NCBI GenBank assembly: GCA_012520715.1
Contig: JAAYNT010000040.1
Span: 1 to 6,776 of the forward strand
Origin: Acholeplasmataceae bacterium
Lineage (GTDB): Bacteria; Bacillota_I; Bacilli_A; Acholeplasmatales; Acholeplasmataceae
Length of the DNA: 6,776 bases
Direction: 5' to 3'
Shown piece after piece: positions 1 to 5,002 of this stretch (the stretch's first letter is position 1; each line of letters begins with the position of its first letter). Made by a program: the position numbers and the translations under genes. The notes under the pieces were generated by a model that saw only the letters and a program-made list of their open reading frames with translations, did not search any database and had not been told where the DNA came from.

Positions 1-196
1 ACACTGCTGGGTTGAAATGTCCTCCAGAAACTGGTCATAGTGTAACAATTAAAGCCATTATGACTAATCCAAAGGCAATACTAGCAGCCCATAATGTGTC
101 TGCTTTTGATGCAATACCTGCTCCAAAGACAACTAGAAGCATTGTTCCAAAAAATTCGGCAATTAAGCCACATAAATTAAGTTTTGATTTCTCCAT
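1..196 (-). pseudogene. Aquaporin (MIP family) 5' end, interrupted by in-frame TGA; runs off window
   Basis: Read on the minus strand from ATG 196-194, the frame gives an N-terminal helix with the AEFFGT signature, a second hydrophobic segment, and then PVSGGHFNPAV, the first NPA motif of aquaporins (NPA codons at 13-5). This fits an AqpZ/GlpF-type water or small-solute channel in the cytoplasmic membrane; the second half of the gene is outside the window. After 53 codons there is an in-frame TGA at 37-35. It falls where family members have a near-invariant Gly (G-x-I/V-S-G-x-H-x-N-P-A), so a single GGA to TGA change explains it. The frame stays open and family-like for 11 more codons to the window edge. 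The start is supported by GAGG at 204-201, four bases upstream. It may be a recent pseudogene, a sequencing error or a recoded stop. Recognition as an aquaporin is firm; the broken status is not. Confidence 0.68.
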
Positions 197-200
197 TTTA

Positions 201-204
201 CCTC
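201..204 (-). promoter_or_regulatory. Ribosome binding site of the aquaporin gene
   Basis: On the minus strand GAGG lies four bases before ATG 196-194, preceded by further purines (GGGA). It fixes the start of the aquaporin reading frame and argues that the gene was functional until recently. Confidence 0.5.
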
Positions 205-223
205 ATTCCCTTCTATATCTACT

Positions 224-252
224 ATGATACTCTTATTAGTTTAAAAATATAA
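224..252 (-). promoter_or_regulatory. Possible promoter for the aquaporin gene (weak)
   Basis: On the minus strand TATCAT (229-224, one mismatch to TATAAT) lies 17 bases downstream of TTATAT (252-247, a poor -35). The spacing is right and it sits 28 bases upstream of the start codon, but in such AT-rich DNA a match this weak could be chance. Confidence 0.25.
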
Positions 253-271
253 GTCTAAATTGAAATTATTT

Positions 272-280
272 TGATATAAT
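272..280 (+). promoter_or_regulatory. Extended -10 promoter (TGaTATAAT) of the rlmD-cupin operon
   Basis: A perfect TATAAT at 275-280 is preceded by TG at 272-273 with one spacer base, which is the extended -10 pattern. No good -35 is present at 17 bp: TTGAAA at 260-265 is only 9 bp away. Transcription would begin near 286-288, just before the ribosome binding site, so the ATG at 279 would not be in the mRNA made from this promoter. Confidence 0.5.
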
Positions 281-287
281 GATAATA

Positions 288-294
288 GAGGTGG
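288..294 (+). promoter_or_regulatory. Shine-Dalgarno GAGGTGG that decides the rlmD start
   Basis: GAGGTGG is the only strong ribosome binding site near the beginning of this gene. It lies downstream of the in-frame ATG (279) and overlaps the in-frame GTG (291), so neither can be served by it. With normal spacing it points to the in-frame ATT at 300, or less well to ATT 297. Confidence 0.6.
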
Positions 295-299
295 TTATT

Positions 300-1574
300 A
301 TTACTTATAAAGTAAAAGCTGTTGCTCTTGACTTTCGTGGATATGGGGTAGTAAAAGACTTAGGTAAAGTTGGATTTATTAAAGGTTTACTACCAGGTGA
401 AGAAGCAAACATTAAAATAACAAAAGAAAAGAAAAACTTTTTTGAAGGTGAAATCATTGATTTAATTACTAAATCAAAATATCGCACCGATTTTACTTTG
501 GAGTATGATAATAACTCATTAATTCATTTAAATAATGAAAAGCAGCTTGAGTTTCAAGTTGATATAACACTTGAAACTTTGCTTCGCAATGGTATTAAAG
601 ATTTTAAAATAAATGATATTATTACTGATAATAAATATTATAACTACCGCAATAAAGCAAGATTTATTGCAAGAAGTAATCCTTATATATTATTAGGAGG
701 ATACAAAGAAGGTACTAATAAATTTTTAGAAATGGATCATTTAATTCAAGCCGAAGAATTAATTAATGAAATCTTAATAATATTAAAAGAACACTACTTA
801 CAAGAAAAAGTAATATATAAAGACTTAAACTCAGTTATTATTAGAACAAATAAAACTCATGCGATGGTTATATTTGTAACAAATAGTTCTAAAACTATTC
901 CACTAATACTATATGAACCACTACTTAAAGATTCAAGAGTAATGTCAATTTATCATCAACATCTTGAAAGAAAAAATGATTCATATCACTTTAACAATAT
1001 TAAAAACTATAAACAAAAGTTTATTTTAGATCATATTGGCAAATATTCATTTGTTATTTATCCTGATTCATTTTTTCAAGTTAATAGAGATGTTGCAAAT
1101 CTCACATATAAAAAAATTAAAGACTACTTAGACATTGATGATATAGTAATTGATGCTTTTGCGGGAATGTCTTCGATAGGCCAATATATAAGTAGTAGTG
1201 TTAAAGGTGTTTATTCCATTGAAAATAACACTGATTCAGTTAAATCAGCAAAAGAATCAATTGCCCTTAATAATATTACTAACATAGGAGTTGTATTAGG
1301 AGATTTTAATAAAGAGTTTACAAAATATCAAAAAAGAGCAACAACAATTATTGTTGACCCACCAAGAGCTGGACTTTCTAGTGATGTAATAGATAAAATA
1401 AATAACTCAAAAATACGAAAAATTATTTATTTATCTTGTAATTTAAGATCACTTGTTTCAAATCTAAAACAATTAACTAATTATGAACTTCGTGAAGTAA
1501 CTCCAGTTAAGATGTTTTTTCAAACAGTAGAAATGGAAACACTAACTTATTTAGTGAGGAAAGAAAATGATTAA
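300..1574 (+). CDS. rlmD: 23S rRNA (uracil-5-)-methyltransferase, RlmD/RlmCD (RumA) family, lacking Fe-S cysteines
   Basis: SAM-dependent enzyme that makes 5-methyluridine in 23S rRNA. From the 300 start it is 424 aa. An N-terminal TRAM-like RNA-binding domain spans about residues 1-52. SFFQVN (Gln260) comes next, then the SAM-binding loop DAFAG (285-289), DPPRAGL (Asp353), the nucleophile in LSCN (Cys380), and the C-terminal catalytic Glu (about 413, in QTVEMET). Cys380 is the only cysteine. The Fe-S ligands of RumA-type enzymes are gone: the usual CGGC-x-x-QHL region reads DNNSLIHL, and the fourth Cys site reads MDHLI. The first ATG (279) overlaps a -10 box and lacks a ribosome binding site, whereas GAGGTGG at 288-294 points to ATT at 300, giving a TYKVKAVALDF start typical of TRAM domains. 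The 279 start would give 431 aa. It is probably co-transcribed with the overlapping cupin gene. The family is firm; whether the target is U1939, U747 or both cannot be told. Confidence 0.88.
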   Translation: MTYKVKAVALDFRGYGVVKDLGKVGFIKGLLPGEEANIKITKEKKNFFEGEIIDLITKSKYRTDFTLEYDNNSLIHLNNEKQLEFQVDITLETLLRNGIKDFKINDIITDNKYYNYRNKARFIARSNPYILLGGYKEGTNKFLEMDHLIQAEELINEILIILKEHYLQEKVIYKDLNSVIIRTNKTHAMVIFVTNSSKTIPLILYEPLLKDSRVMSIYHQHLERKNDSYHFNNIKNYKQKFILDHIGKYSFVIYPDSFFQVNRDVANLTYKKIKDYLDIDDIVIDAFAGMSSIGQYISSSVKGVYSIENNTDSVKSAKESIALNNITNIGVVLGDFNKEFTKYQKRATTIIVDPPRAGLSSDVIDKINNSKIRKIIYLSCNLRSLVSNLKQLTNYELREVTPVKMFFQTVEMETLTYLVRKEND

Positions 1575-1869
1575 TAATATTTACGAAAACTTAAAATATT
1601 CTAAAGACGCAGAAATAATTGATTTAATTGATAAAGCTAAAAACTTCGAAATATCTAGAATTACATCAAGTGGTCAAACAACCGACTGGCTAGAAGATAG
1701 TAGATATGAAATAGCCATTCTATTAGAAGGAGAAGCAGTTATTGAGTTTAGTGATCATAAAGTTAAATTAAAAAAAGGGGAAGTAATTAAAATTACTCCC
1801 CACACTAAACATCGTGTTTATAACCTAAGTCCAACTGGACTTTGGTTAGCTATTTATATTACTCAATAA
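1567..1869 (+). CDS. Small single-domain cupin protein
   Basis: 100 aa. Residues about 45-95 form one cupin barrel: YEIAILLEGEAVIEF, then KLKKGEVIKITPHTKHRV, then WLAIY. The pattern (GQ..., LLEGEA-x-x-EF, LKKGE, P-x-H-x-x-HRV) resembles a family of about 110-aa cupins of unknown function. The two His of the second cupin motif are present (PHTKH), but the HxH-x(3,4)-E metal ligands of the classical first motif are absent, so metal binding or enzymatic activity is doubtful. The start ATG has GAGG at 1556-1559 seven bases upstream and overlaps the end of rlmD by 8 nt, implying translational coupling. The 3' end overlaps the convergent gene by 11 nt. Substrate and role are unknown. Confidence 0.82.
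   Translation: MINNIYENLKYSKDAEIIDLIDKAKNFEISRITSSGQTTDWLEDSRYEIAILLEGEAVIEFSDHKVKLKKGEVIKITPHTKHRVYNLSPTGLWLAIYITQ
1770..1801 (-). terminator. Probable intrinsic terminator of the minus-strand membrane-protein gene, inside the cupin CDS
   Basis: Positions 1777-1801 form a hairpin: GGGG (1777-1780) pairs with CCCC (1798-1801) and AGTAAT (1782-1787) pairs with ATTACT (1792-1797), with a 4-nt loop and one bulged A at 1781. On the minus strand the stem is followed by six T (1776-1771), the layout of a Rho-independent terminator. It lies 58 nt past the stop codon of the minus-strand gene. On the plus strand it is preceded by A and followed by no T tract, so it would act only on minus-strand transcription. 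Confidence 0.55.
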
Positions 1870-2461
1870 CTTTTGGATTTGAGTTAGTTAAATCAAAAAA
1901 CAAATAAGCAACTTCTGGCAAGTCTTGAGTATTTTTATAATTTACTTGAAAATATAAAATTGGATTATCAACATTAACAAACCAAAGTGGCGCATATGGC
2001 GTCATTTTTTCAAAGTCTACTTGTAGTAGTTGCTTGCTACCTTCTGTTAGGGTCATTTGATTTTTAAATGCTTTATATGTAGACCACGGAGCAACTAGTA
2101 CTGGTGTTACTTTGACATCTTTGATATCAACGACATTTTTAGTATAAGTTAAATTAAAAGAATATTTTTTACCAATCACTTTTTCCGTATCTTCTTTATC
2201 ATAAAGTGGTTCAACTTGAGTATATTCAACATCAAAGTTAAAAGTAGTAAAATCTTCAACGTTTATAAACTTTTTACTCAAATGATGATCTGGAGTAACT
2301 TCCTGGAAATAAATCTTTTCTCCATTAGCTTTAGTACCAGTATAAACACCAATTACTACAACTATTGGTAGCAGTACAAAAAATAAACCTAATATTATTA
2401 TCTTACGATAAGCCATTATAAACTCACCAAATTTACGCTTTGGTTTTCTTACTTGAGACAT
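1859..2461 (-). CDS. Unrecognised single-pass membrane protein with an extracytoplasmic domain
   Basis: 200 aa with no family I recognise. Residues 1-19 are basic (KPKRK), residues about 20-42 form one strong hydrophobic helix (IIILGLFFVLLPIVVVIGVY), and the remaining 155 aa are polar, rich in aromatic residues and alternating hydrophobics, suggesting a mostly beta domain. With the positive residues before the helix the tail should face outside (N-in, signal anchor). No cysteines or lipobox are visible. The start ATG has AAGGAAG (2475-2469) seven bases upstream. A second start at Met16 (codon 2416-2414) has GGTGAG before it and would leave only the helix and the tail, so the exact N-terminus is uncertain. 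It converges on the cupin gene with an 11-nt overlap and diverges from rny. Function is unknown. Confidence 0.8.
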   Translation of the reverse strand: MSQVRKPKRKFGEFIMAYRKIIILGLFFVLLPIVVVIGVYTGTKANGEKIYFQEVTPDHHLSKKFINVEDFTTFNFDVEYTQVEPLYDKEDTEKVIGKKYSFNLTYTKNVVDIKDVKVTPVLVAPWSTYKAFKNQMTLTEGSKQLLQVDFEKMTPYAPLWFVNVDNPILYFQVNYKNTQDLPEVAYLFFDLTNSNPKVIE

Positions 2462-2486
2462 ATTAACACTTCCTTATCTAATATAT

Positions 2487-2495
2487 ATTATAGCA
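2487..2495 (-). promoter_or_regulatory. Extended -10 promoter (TGcTATAAT) of the membrane-protein gene
   Basis: On the minus strand TATAAT (2492-2487) is preceded by TG with one spacer base (2495-2493). No good -35 lies at 16-18 bp; TTTACA is at 2521-2516 but 23 bp away. The leader to ATG 2461 would be about 20 nt and includes the AAGGAAG ribosome binding site. Confidence 0.5.
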
Positions 2496-2529
2496 AACAT
2501 TTTAATAAAATGGACTGTAAAGTTATAAA

Positions 2530-2559
2530 TTGACAAAAAAGTTTAAAATGCGTTATAAT
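2530..2559 (+). promoter_or_regulatory. Consensus sigma-A-type promoter of rny
   Basis: TTGACA at 2530-2535 and TATAAT at 2554-2559 are separated by 18 bp, both perfect to consensus. It is the strongest promoter in the window. The start would be near 2566, leaving an AT-rich untranslated leader of about 64 nt before the rny start at 2630, with GGAGGG at 2618-2623 as ribosome binding site. It is back to back with the minus-strand promoter at 2487-2495, with only about 34 bp between them. Confidence 0.85.
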
Positions 2560-2629
2560 AAGTATAAGATTATAAAAGAAATTATATTCTTAAGATATAC
2601 GAAATTAAATAAAAAATGGAGGGATCAAC

Positions 2630-4192
2630 ATGCCAGTATGGGCAATTATTATCTCCATTTTGCTATCACTGTTAGGTGGATTAGCGATTGGATTTTTTAT
2701 TCGTGTGTTTTTACACGAAAAAAGTCTTAGAAAAAGTCGCGAAACTTATGAAAGTATTGTTGAAGAAGGGCGTAAAGAAGCCGATGAAGCTAAGAAACAA
2801 AGTATCTTAGAAGCGAAGAAGGAAATTCATGATTTAAAAAGAGAAATTGATGCTGATATTAGAGAAAGACGTTCTCAAGTAGCATCACAAGAAAACAAAT
2901 TAAATCAAAGAGAAGAACAACTAAATCGTAGGACTAGTAACCTAGACCGAAGAGAAGAAACATTACTTGCTAAAGAAGAAAGAATCGATCAAAGGCAAGA
3001 ACAACTTGAACAATTAAATAGCAAAGTGGAAGAAACGCTTAAGTTACAAGAACAAAAACTAATTGAAATTTCTCAAATTTCAAAAGAAGAAGCGGAAACT
3101 ATCATTATGAATGAAGTAAAAGAAAAGATGCAAATAGAAGTTGCAACTTACATCCGCGATGAAGAAGAAAAAGCTAAGCTAGAAGCTAAAAACAAGTCTA
3201 AAAACATCATGTCACTAGCAATGCAAAAGTATGCAAGTGAAACTACTACCGAAACAACAGTGACAGTAGTAGATATTCCAAATGATGAAATGAAGGGACG
3301 AATTATCGGACGTGAAGGACGTAATATTCGCACCATAGAAGCATTAACCGGTGTTGATTTAATTATTGATGACACACCAGATGCAGTCGTATTAAGTGGA
3401 TTTGATCCAGTAAGAAGAGAAGTTGCTAAAAGAGCTCTAACTAAACTAGTTCAAGACGGACGGATTCATCCAGGCCGTATTGAAGAAGTTGTTGAAAAGA
3501 GCCGTGAAGAAGTAGAAACTTACTTACACGAAGCAGGTGAAGATGCAGTCTTTAGACTTGGCATCGGCCGTATTCACTTAGAAATTATTAAAATGTTAGG
3601 ACGACTTAACTTTAGAACAAGTTATGGTCAAAATGTATTAAAACATTCAATTGAAGTCGCCTTTTTAGCAGGTAAATTAGCTGCTGAAATTGGTGAAGAT
3701 GAAATCTTAGCAAGACGCGCTGGATTACTACATGACATTGGTAAGGCCATCGATCATGAAGTTGAAGGAAGCCATGTTGACATTGGTATTAATCTTGCAA
3801 CACGTTACCGTGAGCCAAAAGAAGTTATCGATGCGATTTCATCACACCATGGTGATACAGAAGCAACTACCGTTATTGGTGTATTAGTTGCTGCAGCTGA
3901 TGCACTAAGCGCAGCTAGACCAGGAGCAAGAAACGAATCAGTTGAAAACTACATTCAAAGATTACAACAACTTGAATCAATTTCTAATGATGTTCCAGGA
4001 GTTGAAAAATCATATGCAATTCAAGCTGGTAGAGAAATTAGAGTAATTGTTAAACCAGATGAAATTGATGATTTGCAAGCCTTTACTGTTGCAAGAGAAA
4101 TCAAAGATAAAATAGAACAACAAATGGCCTATCCAGGAACAATCAAGGTTACAGTCATTAGAGAAACACGAGCAACCGATATTGCAAAATAA
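2630..4192 (+). CDS. rny: Ribonuclease Y
   Basis: Membrane-anchored endoribonuclease that starts mRNA decay in Bacillota and is central to their degradosome-like network. It is 520 aa, the same length as B. subtilis RNase Y. An N-terminal transmembrane helix (residues about 4-25) is followed by a long charged coiled coil (about 30-195, rich in E, K, R and Q). The KH RNA-binding domain (about 210-275) has its GREG loop at 227-230. The HD hydrolase domain (about 335-430) has its catalytic HD pair at His368-Asp369, the same numbering as B. subtilis. A C-terminal RNase Y-specific region follows, containing the IREVIVKPDEID-type segment (here IRVIVKPDEID). ATG 2630 is fixed by GGAGGG six bases upstream and by the hydrophobic helix beginning at once. 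It is driven by a consensus promoter and ends in a terminator hairpin. Its likely specificity partner RicA is encoded three genes downstream. Confidence 0.98.
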   Translation: MPVWAIIISILLSLLGGLAIGFFIRVFLHEKSLRKSRETYESIVEEGRKEADEAKKQSILEAKKEIHDLKREIDADIRERRSQVASQENKLNQREEQLNRRTSNLDRREETLLAKEERIDQRQEQLEQLNSKVEETLKLQEQKLIEISQISKEEAETIIMNEVKEKMQIEVATYIRDEEEKAKLEAKNKSKNIMSLAMQKYASETTTETTVTVVDIPNDEMKGRIIGREGRNIRTIEALTGVDLIIDDTPDAVVLSGFDPVRREVAKRALTKLVQDGRIHPGRIEEVVEKSREEVETYLHEAGEDAVFRLGIGRIHLEIIKMLGRLNFRTSYGQNVLKHSIEVAFLAGKLAAEIGEDEILARRAGLLHDIGKAIDHEVEGSHVDIGINLATRYREPKEVIDAISSHHGDTEATTVIGVLVAAADALSAARPGARNESVENYIQRLQQLESISNDVPGVEKSYAIQAGREIRVIVKPDEIDDLQAFTVAREIKDKIEQQMAYPGTIKVTVIRETRATDIAK

Positions 4193-4215
4193 AGAGGCAC
4201 ATTTTGCCTCTTTTT
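4191..4215 (+). terminator. Intrinsic terminator between rny and ymdB
   Basis: AAAGAGGCA (4191-4199) pairs perfectly over 9 bp with TGCCTCTTT (4205-4213) around a 5-nt loop, and TTTTT runs over 4211-4215. The stem begins with the last two bases of the rny TAA stop. No promoter is visible between it and ymdB, so ymdB-miaB-ricA probably depend on read-through or on a promoter inside rny. Confidence 0.85.
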
Positions 4216-4223
4216 ATTAGAAA

Positions 4224-4228
4224 GAGTG
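4224..4228 (+). promoter_or_regulatory. Weak ribosome binding site of ymdB
   Basis: GAGTG five bases before ATG 4234 is the only Shine-Dalgarno-like run. Compared with GGAGGG of rny it is poor, which together with the upstream terminator suggests reduced ymdB output. Confidence 0.4.
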
Positions 4229-4233
4229 AAAAT

Positions 4234-5001
4234 ATGAAAATATTATTTGTAGGAGATATCTACGGCGAACCAGGCAGACGTATTTTACTTGAAAACTTAG
4301 ATAAACTTAAAAGTGAATATAAACCTAACTTAATTATTGTTAATGCTGAAAATGCCGCACACGGAAGAGGCATTACTAAAAAAATATACAAAGAGTTTAT
4401 GAGTGCCGGCATTCATCTTTTAACAATGGGTAACCATACATATGGTAACCGTCAAGTCTTTGATCTTTTTGAAGATGAAAACATTAATATCATAAGACCA
4501 ATTAATTACCAAAATATTCCTGGCTATGGTTATAAAGTAATTAATTTTAATGATAAAAAAGTATTAGTTATTAATGCGTTAGGTCGGGTTTATTTTAATT
4601 TAAGTATTGAAAATCCTTTTACAATGGTAGAAAATATTTTAAAAACAGTTCCCCATGATTACTCAATTGTAGATTTTCATGCGGAAGCCACATCTGAAAA
4701 AGTCGCCTTAGGCCATTATTTAGATGGGCTTGCATCAGCAGTTGTTGGAACTCACACACATATTCCAACTGCTGATGAAAGAGTACTTCCAAAAGGAACA
4801 CTATATATTACTGATGTTGGTATGACAGGCCCTTATGACGGGGTAATTGGTGTTAAAAAGGAAGTAATAATTGAACGTTTTATTAATGGTATCTCACAAA
4901 TTAATGAAGTTGATGAAGGACCAACATGGTTAAATGCGGTACTTTTAGATTTTTCTAGGAAAGAACCACAAATTAAAAGAATAAAGATTTTCGGAGAATA
5001 A
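4234..5001 (+). CDS. ymdB: YmdB-family metallophosphoesterase (2',3'-cyclic nucleotide phosphodiesterase type)
   Basis: 255 aa (B. subtilis YmdB is about 264). It is a calcineurin-like dimetal phosphoesterase. The family hydrolyses cyclic nucleotides such as 2',3'-cAMP, and in B. subtilis it affects biofilm versus motility decisions and mRNA levels. The expected metal ligands are all present: Asp8 (VGDIYG), Glu39 and Asn40 (NAEN), Asn67 and His68 (MGNH), His149 (DFHAE), His174 and His176 (GTHTH). The YITDVGMTGP segment (191-200) is typical of the family. The start at ATG 4234 gives the family N-terminus MKILFVGDIYG. An in-frame TTG at 4204 lies inside the rny terminator and is rejected. The ribosome binding site is weak (GAGTG, 4224-4228). 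It follows rny, as in B. subtilis, behind a terminator, so expression is probably lower than rny. Confidence 0.96.
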   Translation: MKILFVGDIYGEPGRRILLENLDKLKSEYKPNLIIVNAENAAHGRGITKKIYKEFMSAGIHLLTMGNHTYGNRQVFDLFEDENINIIRPINYQNIPGYGYKVINFNDKKVLVINALGRVYFNLSIENPFTMVENILKTVPHDYSIVDFHAEATSEKVALGHYLDGLASAVVGTHTHIPTADERVLPKGTLYITDVGMTGPYDGVIGVKKEVIIERFINGISQINEVDEGPTWLNAVLLDFSRKEPQIKRIKIFGE

Positions 5002-5002
5002 T

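Noticed and set aside
12..227. Open plus-strand frame of 71 codons
   Set aside because: It lies antisense to the aquaporin frame, which carries recognisable AEFFGT and NPA motifs; no ribosome binding site or family features on this strand.
260..280. TTGAAA (260-265) as the -35 for the TATAAT at 275-280
   Set aside because: The spacer is only 9 bp, far below the usual 16-19 bp; an extended -10 promoter fits better.
305..487. Minus-strand open frame of 60 codons in the TRAM part of rlmD
   Set aside because: Antisense shadow of a conserved domain; no ribosome binding site.
1870..1905. Possible plus-strand terminator hairpin after the cupin gene (GGATTT ... AAATC)
   Set aside because: Only about five A/T-rich pairs and followed by A rather than T; too weak to call.
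2566..2617. Possible structured leader or riboswitch before rny
   Set aside because: The leader is about 64 nt and almost pure A/T; only short imperfect pairings are visible, so no known RNA element can be supported.
2530..2730. Plus-strand open frame of 66 codons
   Set aside because: It begins inside the rny -35 element and runs out of frame into rny; it would not be transcribed from its own start.
3148..3375. Minus-strand open frame of 75 codons inside rny
   Set aside because: Antisense to the coiled-coil/KH region of RNase Y; hydrophobic composition follows from the antisense of charged codons.
4204..4233. TTG 4204 as start of ymdB, adding 10 residues
   Set aside because: It lies in the loop and right arm of the rny terminator and has no ribosome binding site; ATG 4234 gives the exact family N-terminus and the expected ligand numbering (Asp8, Glu39, Asn40, Asn67).
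4619..4801. Minus-strand open frame of 60 codons inside ymdB
   Set aside because: Antisense to conserved ligand-bearing codons of ymdB; no supporting signals.
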